36,105 nt of DNA from Tannerella sp. (GTDB taxonomy: Bacteria > Bacteroidota > Bacteroidia > Bacteroidales > Tannerellaceae), in the NCBI GenBank assembly GCA_031270465.1, contig JAISXP010000059.1:1-36105 (forward strand). Reading direction: 5' to 3'. The position numbers and the translations under genes are program-made. The notes beneath the pieces are model-generated. The model saw only the letters and a list, made by a program, of their open reading frames with translations. It made no database searches and was not told the DNA's origin. Of the stretch, positions 17,548-26,259 are shown piece by piece. The number at the start of each line of letters is the position of its first letter. Position 1 is the stretch's first letter.

Positions 17548-17607
17548 CTCCGTGTCTCTCCGTGTAAGAAACAATTACACGGAGTTGCACGGAGAAGAGA
17601 CACGGAG
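17548..17607. repeat. Imperfect inverted repeat of the TCTCCGTGTAA family (copy 1)
   Basis: The left arm reads CTCCGTGTCTCTCCGTGTAA (17548-17567 region); the right arm contains TTACACGGAG (17575-17584), an 11-base insertion, then AGAGACACGGAG (17596-17607). The arms can pair with a bulge. A second copy with the same core lies at 35270-35318. Both are intergenic, so this looks like a dispersed palindromic element. It sits between convergent xylE and the TerC gene and could also stop transcription from both sides. Confidence 0.75.
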
Positions 17608-17695
17608 AACCGCAGAGAAACCGGCTTTTCCGCCGGGCGAGGCATCCCCGACAGGATGCTCCCTGAATCGTTGAATTTTTGAATCTTTGAACTGC

Positions 17696-17720
17696 CGGTG
17701 CAATTCACGAAATTGCACCG
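17696..17720. terminator. Hairpin between convergent xylE and the TerC gene
   Basis: CGGTGCAATT (17696-17705) and AATTGCACCG (17711-17720) form a perfect 10-base stem with a 5-base loop. It lies 15 bases downstream of the TerC gene end and 170 bases after xylE. There is no long T-run, so it is a candidate bidirectional terminator or mRNA 3'-end structure. Just upstream, at about 17664-17692, is a run of TTGAATC/TTTGAA direct repeats. Confidence 0.5.
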
Positions 17721-17734
17721 CGCAGTATTAAACG

Positions 17735-18694
17735 CTACTTCTTCGTCTTCATCAACGAGATGACAACCCCCAGCGCCAAAATGGAAAATGTGAAAACGAG
17801 CGATTGCTCCGACCTGATTTCAAGCCCGAAATGAGGCGAAAAGATCTTGCAGCCGATAAAGACAAGGATGATTGCCAGGGCATGCTTCAGGTACACAAAG
17901 CGATTGACGGCGGCGGCCAGCAGAAAGTACAGCGAACGCAATCCCAGTATGGCAAAAATATTGCTGGTGTAAATCACGAACGTGTCCTGCGTAATGAGAA
18001 ATATGGCGGGAATGCTGTCGATGGCAAAAATCACATCCATGATTTCTATCAGCAACAGAGCCAGAAACAGGGGAGTGATATAATTCTTTTCATCTTTCTT
18101 TACAAAAAAGTGCTCGCCGGACAGGTCGGGCGTGATCCGGAACCTTTGTGACAGAAAACGGAACAGTTTGCCCTCTTTAATATCGGATTTTTCTTTTTCG
18201 GGAAACAGGAATTTGATTCCCGTGAATATCAGAAATATCGAAAACAGGTACAAAATCCAGTGAAACCTGGCAACCAGTGCCGCCCCGATAAATATCATGA
18301 CCGCACGCATGACGACCGCGCCCATAATACCCCAGAACAGTACGCCGTGCTGGTATCTGACCGGTATGGTCAGAGACGTGAATATAAGCGAAATCACGAA
18401 AATGTTATCCATCGAAAGGCTAAGCTCGACCAGATAGCCGGTATAAAACAGCATACCGGTCTCGCTGCCTTTTTCGTAAATGACAAACAGCCCGAAAAGA
18501 AGCGCTATCAAAACATAGCTGGCGCAGATTATGAGGATTTTCCTGATTTTCTGCTCTTCGTCCTTCCTGTGAAAGACGAACAGATCCAGATAAAGCAAAA
18601 CGGAGACAACCGTTACGAAAATCACCCACATCCATCCCTGAGGTAAAACCGGATGTCCGGCTTCGAGCAGCGTTACAGTTTCCATACAAGTCAT
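17735..18694 (-). CDS. TerC/Alx-family integral membrane protein
   Basis: The 319-residue protein has about eight or nine membrane helices and the two family motifs: VELSLSMDNIFVISLIF in the third helix region and IEIMDVIFAIDSIPAIFLITQD later, both carrying acidic residues inside the membrane. Alx of E. coli and related proteins export or balance manganese; some TerC proteins assist metal loading of exported enzymes. The ATG at 18694 overlaps the DUF6599 stop by ATGA; an open extension upstream would run deep into that gene and was rejected. Cotranscription with an exported FeS oxidoreductase is notable. Substrate is inferred only. Confidence 0.9.
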   Translation of the reverse strand: MTCMETVTLLEAGHPVLPQGWMWVIFVTVVSVLLYLDLFVFHRKDEEQKIRKILIICASYVLIALLFGLFVIYEKGSETGMLFYTGYLVELSLSMDNIFVISLIFTSLTIPVRYQHGVLFWGIMGAVVMRAVMIFIGAALVARFHWILYLFSIFLIFTGIKFLFPEKEKSDIKEGKLFRFLSQRFRITPDLSGEHFFVKKDEKNYITPLFLALLLIEIMDVIFAIDSIPAIFLITQDTFVIYTSNIFAILGLRSLYFLLAAAVNRFVYLKHALAIILVFIGCKIFSPHFGLEIRSEQSLVFTFSILALGVVISLMKTKK

Positions 18695-19560
18695 TTCAGT
18701 TTTTCCGTTATTTCTTTCATCCATTCGGCGGCATCCTGCACCGTCTCGCCGTTTTCGTTGTATGCCCCGACGATGTACTGTCCTTTCCATACGGCAGGGA
18801 TATCGCCATTGTACCGGTCTTTGACGACAATGCTGCCTTCGTCCGTGACAGCCTGTTGCCCGGTAAATTCAGCGTAACGGTCCAATACCTTGCGGGCGCC
18901 GTCTTTCGTTTTGCCGTCGACGACAAAAAGCAGGAACGTCTGTCCTTCGTGCCCGTATCTTGCCGAATAGACGGACTTCAAAAACTCGTGGCCGATAAAA
19001 CCTTTCGTCGTGTAGGATTCCGACCATGCGCGTTTCCCTTTCGCCGGAAACAGTTTTGCCACGGGCGGATATGTGGCGCCGGCATCGATCCTGTCCGACA
19101 GTCGCCGGCCAATCGCACGGAGAGTTTCTTCCGCATCGCCGGCGCTGCTGCTCCACATCTTCACGTAAATACATCCTGCGAAGAAGAACAGGTTTTGAGC
19201 ATCGCCCTGTGCCTCGCCTCCGATGTCGAAATGCGCCAGTTCGTCCGAACGTTCCGATGCGTACATGCCGAAAGCATCTTCGGGCGTGGCATGGCGATAC
19301 GCCTGTATTGTGATGTAATCATCGCCTTTCCTGTACTCCAGAGAAGTCATTTCCTCAAAATTGTTCTCTATGAACAGGGGCGCCGCGCCGTTGATGCGGT
19401 CGAAAAGATTGTCGGGGTTGAAGACTTCCGTTTCGTCCGACAGCGTCCATCCCGGGAAATCGGCCAGCCACGATTTCAACTGTCCGGGCGTCTGGGCGAC
19501 GAGCAGTTGAACGGACATCAGCACAAGAATGGCAAAGATTGTCTGTCTGAAATATTTCAT
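18691..19560 (-). CDS. Exported DUF6599 family protein
   Basis: The 289-residue protein begins with a signal peptide (MKYFRQTIFAILVLMSVQLLVAQ) and continues with WLADFPGWTLSDETEVFNPDNLFDRINGAAPLF, the start of the DUF6599 domain, then TIQAYRHATPEDAFGMYASER. Proteins of this family occur in Bacteroidota and other anaerobes, often beside Tat-exported oxidoreductases; their function is not known to me. An alternative start four codons upstream (19572) is possible. It lies 33 bases after the aldo/keto reductase gene and overlaps the TerC start, so it is the middle gene of a three-gene operon. Confidence 0.8.
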   Translation of the reverse strand: MKYFRQTIFAILVLMSVQLLVAQTPGQLKSWLADFPGWTLSDETEVFNPDNLFDRINGAAPLFIENNFEEMTSLEYRKGDDYITIQAYRHATPEDAFGMYASERSDELAHFDIGGEAQGDAQNLFFFAGCIYVKMWSSSAGDAEETLRAIGRRLSDRIDAGATYPPVAKLFPAKGKRAWSESYTTKGFIGHEFLKSVYSARYGHEGQTFLLFVVDGKTKDGARKVLDRYAEFTGQQAVTDEGSIVVKDRYNGDIPAVWKGQYIVGAYNENGETVQDAAEWMKEITEKLK

Positions 19561-19593
19561 CCGTATATACATTTATACTTGCAATCTGTGTGT

Positions 19594-20790
19594 TCAACTC
19601 AGAAGTACGTCGGGGACATGCAGTACGGGCGTGACTGCGGCTATTTTCCGTGCGACGTCGAAGCCGGACGTACATTTCACCCTGCATCCTCCGTTGCCGC
19701 AACTGCGGCACATCCTGTCGGGCAGGCGCAGTTCCTGCAGTGTCTCTTTGGAAAGGGTTGCGTTTTTGTAGCCGTAGGCATACATGTAGGCACGCATCAT
19801 GTCGGGGATTGGCAGGTGTTCGACACACATTTCGCTGCATTTCCCGCATTGCTGGCAAAACATCATCTCCTGCGTGCTGAGCATGGCGAGATATTTCCTT
19901 TCACTTTCCGTCAGGACAGGGTCTTTGACGGCGGCCAGACATTCGTCGAACTCGTCGAAATTGCTGAATCCGGGGATGACGGTTGTGATGTTTTCGTTTT
20001 GCCATGCCCACTTCAGGCAGGCTTGCGAATTGATTTTCTTCTTTCCTTCCGCATCTTCGACGGCGCCTGTCATCGTCTTCATGGCAACAAAGCCGACGCC
20101 GGCTTCGACGCCGCGCGCGATGGCCTCGTCCGTTTCCTTCAGATTGGCAAGTTTGAAGTTGTACGACAGGAGTATCACGTCGTATGCGCCCGTTTCGACG
20201 GCGGCATCAATCAGCGCAGGGTTCAGCGCATGTGTAGAAAAGCCGATGTGGCGGATTTTGCCGTCGGCTCTGAATTTTTTCAGCAGGTTGATGATTCTTT
20301 CGTCCGTCACCTGTTCGATCCTGTTGAGCGCGTGCGTGTAGAAAATTTCCACATGATCCATCTGCAGGCGTTTCAGGCTAAGGTCCAGCAGCGCCGTAAA
20401 GTCGTTTTCAAAACTGTCTTTCAGCGGGAAGTCAAATTTGCCCTTCGTTGCGATACAGAACGAATCGCGGGGTTTGTCCTTGAAAAAATTGCCGAGCATC
20501 ACTTCGTTTTGACCGTTCTGGTATCCGTGAGCCGTGTCGAAGAATGTGATACCGGCGTTGTAGGCCGCTCTGACCACATTGGGATTGTCTGCCCGCATCA
20601 CTCCCATGCTGAGGATGGGTATCGTAATGCCCGTTCTTCCCAGCGTACGCTGGGGAAATTCATTTACCTTACGGTATGCATGATTGATTTTCAGCGAGGC
20701 GGCTGCTGTATCCGGCATGAACAGCGCACCTGCTCCGGCGGTTGCCGTCAGGCGAAAAAAGTCACGTCTGTTTAATTTCTTTGTGTCCAT
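19594..20790 (-). CDS. Tat-exported aldo/keto reductase with C-terminal iron-sulfur domain
   Basis: The 398-residue protein starts with a twin-arginine signal (LNRRDFFRLTATAGAGALF). The aldo/keto reductase barrel follows: GRTGITIPILSMGVMR, ITFFDTAHGYQNGQNEVMLG with catalytic Asp and Tyr, IATKGK with the Lys, and EIFYTHAL with the His. The C-terminal 90 residues carry two Cys groups, CQQCGKCSEMC and CRSCGNGGCRVKC; the first is ferredoxin-like and the second probably supplies the remaining ligands for one or two FeS clusters. The enzyme would act in the periplasm with electrons passing through the clusters. Physiological substrate unknown. It heads the operon with DUF6599 and TerC. Confidence 0.9.
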   Translation of the reverse strand: MDTKKLNRRDFFRLTATAGAGALFMPDTAAASLKINHAYRKVNEFPQRTLGRTGITIPILSMGVMRADNPNVVRAAYNAGITFFDTAHGYQNGQNEVMLGNFFKDKPRDSFCIATKGKFDFPLKDSFENDFTALLDLSLKRLQMDHVEIFYTHALNRIEQVTDERIINLLKKFRADGKIRHIGFSTHALNPALIDAAVETGAYDVILLSYNFKLANLKETDEAIARGVEAGVGFVAMKTMTGAVEDAEGKKKINSQACLKWAWQNENITTVIPGFSNFDEFDECLAAVKDPVLTESERKYLAMLSTQEMMFCQQCGKCSEMCVEHLPIPDMMRAYMYAYGYKNATLSKETLQELRLPDRMCRSCGNGGCRVKCTSGFDVARKIAAVTPVLHVPDVLLS

Positions 20791-20901
20791 TGTTAAAACG
20801 ATTTTGATTTGATAACACTAAATATTTTTGAAACCTTTGATTTCACAAAATTGGCGTTTTTTGTTGAGAGAAACAAATAAACTTACATTATTATGCATTT
20901 T

Positions 20902-22695
20902 TCACATCCGGTTGGGCACATCTATCCCCAGCAGCGACATCCCTGAACGGATAACTTTTGCCGTATTGGCAGACAGCATCAGACGCAGGTTTTTTGTTTC
21001 CGTATCCGGTTCGTTCAAAATCGAATAGTCATGATAGAACTGATTAAATTCTTTCACCAGATCGTATACATAGTTGGCGATGCAGGCGGGACTGCAGGTC
21101 TCTCCCGCTTCGCAGACAGTGGCGGCATATTCCGCAAGCCGCTGTATCAATGCTTCTTCTTTGGGCGAAAGAGGTGTGGACAGAGGCAACTGTCCGGGCA
21201 ATACCAGTTCCTGTTCTTTGGCCTTGCGCAGGACGGAACATATCCGCGCATGGGTGTACTGAATGAATGAAGCCGTGTTTCCGTTGAAATCAATGGATTC
21301 TTTCGGATTGAAGACCATGTTTTTGCGCGGGTCGACCTTCAGGATAAAGTATTTCAGCGCTCCCAAGCCGATCATGCGTATGATTTCGCCGGCTTCTTCG
21401 TCGCTCAGTCCGTCGAGTTTGCCCAGTTCGCCGGAAATCTCGCGGGCGGCGGCGATCATTTCATCCATCAGGTCGTCGGCGTCGACTACTGTTCCCTCGC
21501 GACTTTTCATCTTGCCTTCGGGCAATTCCACCATCCCGTACGAGAAATGAACCAGATTCTTGCCGAAAGCAAAGCCAAGTTTGTCCAGCAGAACCGAAAG
21601 CACCTGAAAGTGGTAGTTCTGTTCGTTTCCTACCACATAAATCATCTGTTCGATCGGGTAATCGTCGAAGCGCAGTTTGGCTGTCCCGATGTCCTGCGTC
21701 ATGTAGACGGATGTGCCGTCGGAGCGGAGCAGGAGTTTCTCGTCGAGTCCTTCGCCTGTCAGGTCAGCCCATACGGAGCCGTCGTCGCGACGGTAGAAGA
21801 TGCCTCTCTCAAGCCCGTCCAGCACTGTTTTCCGGCCTTCGAGGTAGGTTTGCGATTCGTAATAGATGCGGTCGAAATCGACTCCCAGGCGGCGGTATGT
21901 TTCGTCGAAACCTTCGTAGACCCAGTTGTTCATCGTTTCCCACAGCGCGACGACTTCCGGGTCGCCGGCTTCCCATGCGCGCAGCATTTCGCGTGCTTCG
22001 ATCATCAGTACAGACCGCGCCTCGGCTTCAGCGCAGTTCAGACCCTGCTTTTCGATATTTTGGAGTTCTTCCTTGTAATGTCTGTCGAACAGGACGTAAA
22101 AGTCTCCGACCAGATGGTCGCCTTTCCTGCCCGAAGACGCGGGAGTCACACCCTCGCCCCATTTCTTCCAGGCCAGCATGGATTTGCAGATATGGATTCC
22201 GCGGTCGTTGACGATGTTCGTCCTGACTACCTTCCGTCCGTTTGCAGTCAGAATATTCGAGAGGCTGAATCCTAACAGATTGTTGCGCACATGTCCCAGG
22301 TGGAGCGGCTTGTTGGTGTTCGGAGAGGAATATTCTACCATCACCAATGGCGAACGTTCGGTGACAGGCCGGATACCGTATTGCGGGTCGGCGTTCATTT
22401 CGTTGAGCAGCGCAATCCAGCAGGGTGTGGCAACCGTCAGGTTGAGAAAGCCCTTAATTACGTTGAATCCGGCAACGATTTCCTCGTTTTGCAGCAAACA
22501 GAGACCGATGTCGTGCGCCGTCTCTTCGGGCGATTTCTTCGAAATGCGGAGAAGAGGAAACACGACCAGGGTCTGATGTCCCTGAAATTCTTTTTTCGTT
22601 TTCTGCAATTGTAGCAGTCCTGCAGGCACATCAGCATCATACAGCATCTTGATGGCCGAAACTACGGCGTCCGAAAGTCTTTGTTCGATATTCAT
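20902..22695 (-). CDS. argS: Arginyl-tRNA synthetase
   Basis: The 597-residue protein charges tRNA-Arg in the cytoplasm. It has the N-terminal Arg-tRNA-synthetase additional domain (about residues 1-90), the class I HIGH motif as HLGHVRNNLLG in SSPNTNKPLHLGH, and a KMSKS-like KMKSREGTVVDADDL. The C-terminal DALR anticodon-binding domain ends with LLGIDVPNRM. The length is normal for Bacteroidota. A -7 element lies just upstream. Confidence 0.97.
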   Translation of the reverse strand: MNIEQRLSDAVVSAIKMLYDADVPAGLLQLQKTKKEFQGHQTLVVFPLLRISKKSPEETAHDIGLCLLQNEEIVAGFNVIKGFLNLTVATPCWIALLNEMNADPQYGIRPVTERSPLVMVEYSSPNTNKPLHLGHVRNNLLGFSLSNILTANGRKVVRTNIVNDRGIHICKSMLAWKKWGEGVTPASSGRKGDHLVGDFYVLFDRHYKEELQNIEKQGLNCAEAEARSVLMIEAREMLRAWEAGDPEVVALWETMNNWVYEGFDETYRRLGVDFDRIYYESQTYLEGRKTVLDGLERGIFYRRDDGSVWADLTGEGLDEKLLLRSDGTSVYMTQDIGTAKLRFDDYPIEQMIYVVGNEQNYHFQVLSVLLDKLGFAFGKNLVHFSYGMVELPEGKMKSREGTVVDADDLMDEMIAAAREISGELGKLDGLSDEEAGEIIRMIGLGALKYFILKVDPRKNMVFNPKESIDFNGNTASFIQYTHARICSVLRKAKEQELVLPGQLPLSTPLSPKEEALIQRLAEYAATVCEAGETCSPACIANYVYDLVKEFNQFYHDYSILNEPDTETKNLRLMLSANTAKVIRSGMSLLGIDVPNRM

Positions 22696-22712
22696 TGCGA
22701 TGAATTTTTCCG

Positions 22713-22720
22713 CAAAGTTA
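22713..22720 (-). promoter_or_regulatory. -7 element of the argS promoter
   Basis: The minus strand reads TAACTTTG, matching TAnnTTTG, about 18 bases upstream of the argS ATG. The -33 position has only TTTC at 21 bases' spacing, a weak match. Confidence 0.5.
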
Positions 22721-22772
22721 CGAAAAGATATTCGATAAATTGAAATCCTGCCGCCTGTCGAACGGGATTCGA

Positions 22773-25700
22773 TTATTCGTTATTCATTAACAACTGTTCC
22801 ATTTCTTCCTTTGTCAGTTTATTTTTCTCGAGGAGGCGTTCGACGAGCCGGTCGATTGCAGGTTTCTGTTCACGAAGGGTTTCGATGGCCAGGGCAAGTT
22901 CGCGGCGGATGATGGCGGAGATGCGTTCGGCGATTTTGCCGGCGAGAGGGCCGCGGGTAGCTTCGTCGTCGGAGAGGAAGACGGGGCCGGTTTCGTCGTC
23001 CATGCCGTAGGAGCAGATCATGGCGCGGGCGATGCGGGTAGCGCTTTGCAGGTCGCCTGATGCGCCGCTCGAGATGCCGTCGTCGTCGCCGTAGTAGACG
23101 ATTTCGGCCGCCCGTCCGCCGAGTGCGGTACGGATGCGGGCGAGGAGTTCGTCGCGCGTCTTGAGCGGAGTGTCTTCGTCGGCCGCATGTTCCATATATC
23201 CGCCGTGGCTGCCGCGGGCAACGATGGTGAGATAGGCGGGCGTACGTCCGGCGAGGAAACAGAGGCAGGCGTGTCCCGCTTCGTGCCGTGCGACGCGCTG
23301 GAGATAATCCTTTCCCCAGTCACGCTTTTCACCGTGCCGGTTGAGTTCGAAGGCCTCTTCGAGCGTGTCGTCGTCGAGTGGCTGTTCCTTTTTAGCAGCC
23401 ATGCGGAAGGCGAGTTCGAGCACCGTTTCCAGACCGGCAAGGCTGTATCCGGCAGAGCGTTCGGCCAGGCGCTGAATCATTGATTCGGCGACTTTGTTCG
23501 GTCGCTTGCCGAGCATGAGTGTCAGGTATCGCGCCCGGTCGTCTCTGTCGGGCAGGTCTACGAGGATTTTGCGGTCGAAGCGGCGAGCGAGGGCGGGATC
23601 GATCGTGCCGGTGGCGCGCCGTCCTTCCTCGATGTCGAAATTGGTGGCGGCGAGCACGAAAACAGGGCGCTTGAGATCGACGGTGAATCCGTCCATTTCG
23701 GTGAGCAGTGCGTTGAGCGCCATTTCTTCGCCGTGTCCGGTGTGTCCTGCACCGCGCGTGCGGCCTATGGCGTCGATTTCGTCGATGAAGATGATGGCCG
23801 GGGCGTACCGGCGTGCACGGGCGAAAAGATTGCGTACGGCTTCGGGGCCGCTGCCCTGCCATTTGGTTACGAAGCTGCTTGCGGCGGCGGGGATAAAGGC
23901 GACGTCGGACTCGCCGGCCATGGCGCGCGCAAGCATCGTCTTGCCGGTGCCCGGCGGGCCGTAGAGCAGTACCCCTTTGGGTAGCCGGTAGCCCGATGCA
24001 GCAGTTTTTTTCGGATCCTTGAGGAAATTGATGAAGTATTGCAGTTCGCTTTTTGCGTCGGCGGCGCCGATGACGTCGTCGAAGCGGGCGTCGGGCTTTT
24101 CGATTTCATTGAGCACATCACGGCTGTCGTCGGCCGCAACGATGCGGCGGAGTGAAAATTCGCGCAGGCGGATGATTGCCTGCGTCCTGTCGGGCGAGAG
24201 AATGGGCGCGGTTTCGAACGAGAGCGCCTTGCGCTGCATGGCCAGGGCTGCGGCAGCGCCCTGCAGGCAGGCTTGCGCGCAGATGTTTTTGATTTCTTCG
24301 GCAATAATGCCACTGTCGCCCTCCGACAGCGCAAGTTTGCCTCTGGCTCCGGCGCGGACGAAAGCTGTAAGCAATTCTTCGTCGATACCAAATCTATCCG
24401 ATTCAAGCAGATAGACAGGCATGTCGGGCAGGCGTTCGCGCAGGGTCTTGAAGAAGTTGCGCGAGGTTTTCAGCGACGATGCGCCGGGAGGTATGTAATT
24501 GAATGCGCCAATGGTAGCGAGCGGATTCGGCAGGGCTACGCCGGGTTCGGCCACGGTAGCCAGCGGGTCGAGTTTCTTTCGCGTCTCTCCCGACAGTTCC
24601 ACGAGCACGAGATGAATGTCTTTTTCGCTCAACAGTTTCAGAGCTTCGTCCGTCTCGGTGGAATGATGAATTTCGACATCCGGCAATGCGTCGCGCAATT
24701 TTTCGAGGCACGCTTCGTCGCCGAAGAAAAGGATTTCCGGCCGTTCCGGAGTTGAGAACAGCGGTTTTACGTCGTCCGGCAGGCTATCGGTTTCCACGCC
24801 GAAACGAATGGTCTGCATCCGTTCGAGTGCCTGTTCGAGGCCTGTATCCCAGAGGCGGAAAAGTTTGAAGAGTTCGTTTTTGAAAAACAGTTCAGTGCGT
24901 GCACAAAGAGTACGCGCATCGACCTGCCCTCCTTCGGCAAAAAGGAGTACGGAGGCAAGCAGTTCACCGCCTTCTATCCTGATGCCGTACTGTTTTTCAA
25001 AGAGCGCGCAAAGGCGTTGAAATTCGGTTGAACTGATTTTCTCGAGATGATGCGCCTGCAGATGATTGAACATCATGGGATAGCCGGTAGCCAGTCGCGA
25101 GCAGATGGCAGCAGGGAAATAAGGTTTGCCCGTCTGCGGATGAGTATCGGTTTCGAGGGCGCCGAGTATGGCTTGACGCGACAGTCCGGCGGCGCCGGAG
25201 CGGAAATCTCCCTCGTAGAACTGGCGTCCGGCGTTGGTCGTAAAGATGATGACGGTGTCGCGGAAGGAGATGTTCTCGTCGAGAAAATCGTCGTGCAGGA
25301 TGCCGGCATCCAGAATTTGCAGGAAGAGTTGGATAGTGTTCAGATGCGCCTTTTCGATTTCGTCGAAGAGGAGTATGCTGTGCGGATTTTTCTTGACGAA
25401 GCCGGTGAGCAAGCCGGGTTTGGCATCCTTGTAGCTGGCGTTGAATCCTATCAGGTTGGAATGTGCCTGGTGGTCGGCGAAGTTACTCATGTCGAATCGC
25501 CTGAAGGGGGTGCCGAGCACTTCGGCCGCCTGTTCGGCGAGGAAGGTTTTCCCTACGCCCGGAGGTCCGGCGAAGACGAAGATGGCGCGCGGGCGGCGGC
25601 GTTTTTCGTCGGCAGCAGCCAGCACTTCGGCATTGAAAATGCCTTCGGCAAAGGCATGGACGGCGTGGTCTTGCCCGTGTATCTTGTCGAGCAGAGCGTA

Positions 25701-26234
25701 TCGCATCCTGCGGATACGTCCGGTCAGCGAGGGCAGGAAGGAGACGCCTTCGATCTGGGGTGTGGCCGGCTTTTCGGGTGTTGGCTTTTCGGGTGTTGGC
25801 TTTTCGGCCGGTTTTCCGAGAAGGAGAATGGTTTCGAGCATGGGTGTCGGCTCTTCGAGCAAGGCGGACAGCAAGTGTGCGGCCGACAGGGTTTCGCCTG
25901 CGGCTTTCGCGACAGCTTTCGCGTGCAGACCTTCGACCAGCGTTTTTCCGTTGCCCGAAGGCTTTTCGCCGGAGAGAATCCTGCGCAGTTGCGAGCGTAC
26001 CTTGCGCGAATCTATCCCGGCCGCTTTCAGCAGGGTTACCACCTGGCGGATGTCGGCATCGGTCTGTTCGCGATAGCGGGAGTTGGGCGCGATGTCGTCG
26101 GCAGTGATTTCCGACAGTTTGAGCAGTCCCAGAAACAGATGTTCGGGATGCAGTTCCATGGTCAGGGCGACGGCTTCCATCGTGGCGCGTATCCTGACGA
26201 ATGACAGGGATCTTGTTTCTTCAAGTTTTTCCAT
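22773..26234 (-). CDS. Clp N-domain/AAA protein fused to a soluble FtsH-like AAA zinc protease
   Basis: The 1153-residue protein joins two machines. Residues 1-140 look like a Clp N-terminal repeat domain; 141-160 are a Pro-rich linker (KPTPEKPTPEKP); 175-470 are an AAA module like the ClpB second ring, with Walker A GPPGVGKT (223-230) and Walker B ILLFDEIE (287-294). Residues about 498-635 resemble a receiver fold (EILFFGDEACLEKL, HLVLVEL) without clear phosphorylation residues. Residues 715-945 are an FtsH-type AAA: Walker A GPPGTGKT (759-766), Walker B IIFIDEIDA (814-822), pore loop KWQG where FtsH usually has FVG. The M41 peptidase follows with HEAGH (984-988) and probable third zinc ligand Asp1061. 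FtsH's membrane helices are absent. As last gene of the Hsp70 operon it probably degrades or unfolds clients handed over by the chaperones. Confidence 0.88.
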   Translation of the reverse strand: MEKLEETRSLSFVRIRATMEAVALTMELHPEHLFLGLLKLSEITADDIAPNSRYREQTDADIRQVVTLLKAAGIDSRKVRSQLRRILSGEKPSGNGKTLVEGLHAKAVAKAAGETLSAAHLLSALLEEPTPMLETILLLGKPAEKPTPEKPTPEKPATPQIEGVSFLPSLTGRIRRMRYALLDKIHGQDHAVHAFAEGIFNAEVLAAADEKRRRPRAIFVFAGPPGVGKTFLAEQAAEVLGTPFRRFDMSNFADHQAHSNLIGFNASYKDAKPGLLTGFVKKNPHSILLFDEIEKAHLNTIQLFLQILDAGILHDDFLDENISFRDTVIIFTTNAGRQFYEGDFRSGAAGLSRQAILGALETDTHPQTGKPYFPAAICSRLATGYPMMFNHLQAHHLEKISSTEFQRLCALFEKQYGIRIEGGELLASVLLFAEGGQVDARTLCARTELFFKNELFKLFRLWDTGLEQALERMQTIRFGVETDSLPDDVKPLFSTPERPEILFFGDEACLEKLRDALPDVEIHHSTETDEALKLLSEKDIHLVLVELSGETRKKLDPLATVAEPGVALPNPLATIGAFNYIPPGASSLKTSRNFFKTLRERLPDMPVYLLESDRFGIDEELLTAFVRAGARGKLALSEGDSGIIAEEIKNICAQACLQGAAAALAMQRKALSFETAPILSPDRTQAIIRLREFSLRRIVAADDSRDVLNEIEKPDARFDDVIGAADAKSELQYFINFLKDPKKTAASGYRLPKGVLLYGPPGTGKTMLARAMAGESDVAFIPAAASSFVTKWQGSGPEAVRNLFARARRYAPAIIFIDEIDAIGRTRGAGHTGHGEEMALNALLTEMDGFTVDLKRPVFVLAATNFDIEEGRRATGTIDPALARRFDRKILVDLPDRDDRARYLTLMLGKRPNKVAESMIQRLAERSAGYSLAGLETVLELAFRMAAKKEQPLDDDTLEEAFELNRHGEKRDWGKDYLQRVARHEAGHACLCFLAGRTPAYLTIVARGSHGGYMEHAADEDTPLKTRDELLARIRTALGGRAAEIVYYGDDDGISSGASGDLQSATRIARAMICSYGMDDETGPVFLSDDEATRGPLAGKIAERISAIIRRELALAIETLREQKPAIDRLVERLLEKNKLTKEEMEQLLMNNE
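25771..25800. repeat. Two tandem 15-base units in the linker of the Clp-FtsH gene
   Basis: TTTTCGGGTGTTGGC occurs twice in tandem (25771-25785, 25786-25800), with a partial third unit after it. It encodes the PTPEK repeats of the Pro-rich linker between the Clp N-domain and the first AAA module. Copy number may vary between strains. Confidence 0.8.
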
Positions 26235-26259
26235 GTTTTATTTATATTTTTGTTTTTAT

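Noticed and set aside
18856-20775. 639-codon open frame on the plus strand
   Set aside because: It is antisense to the DUF6599 and aldo/keto reductase genes and spans their gap; its translation has no recognisable domain.
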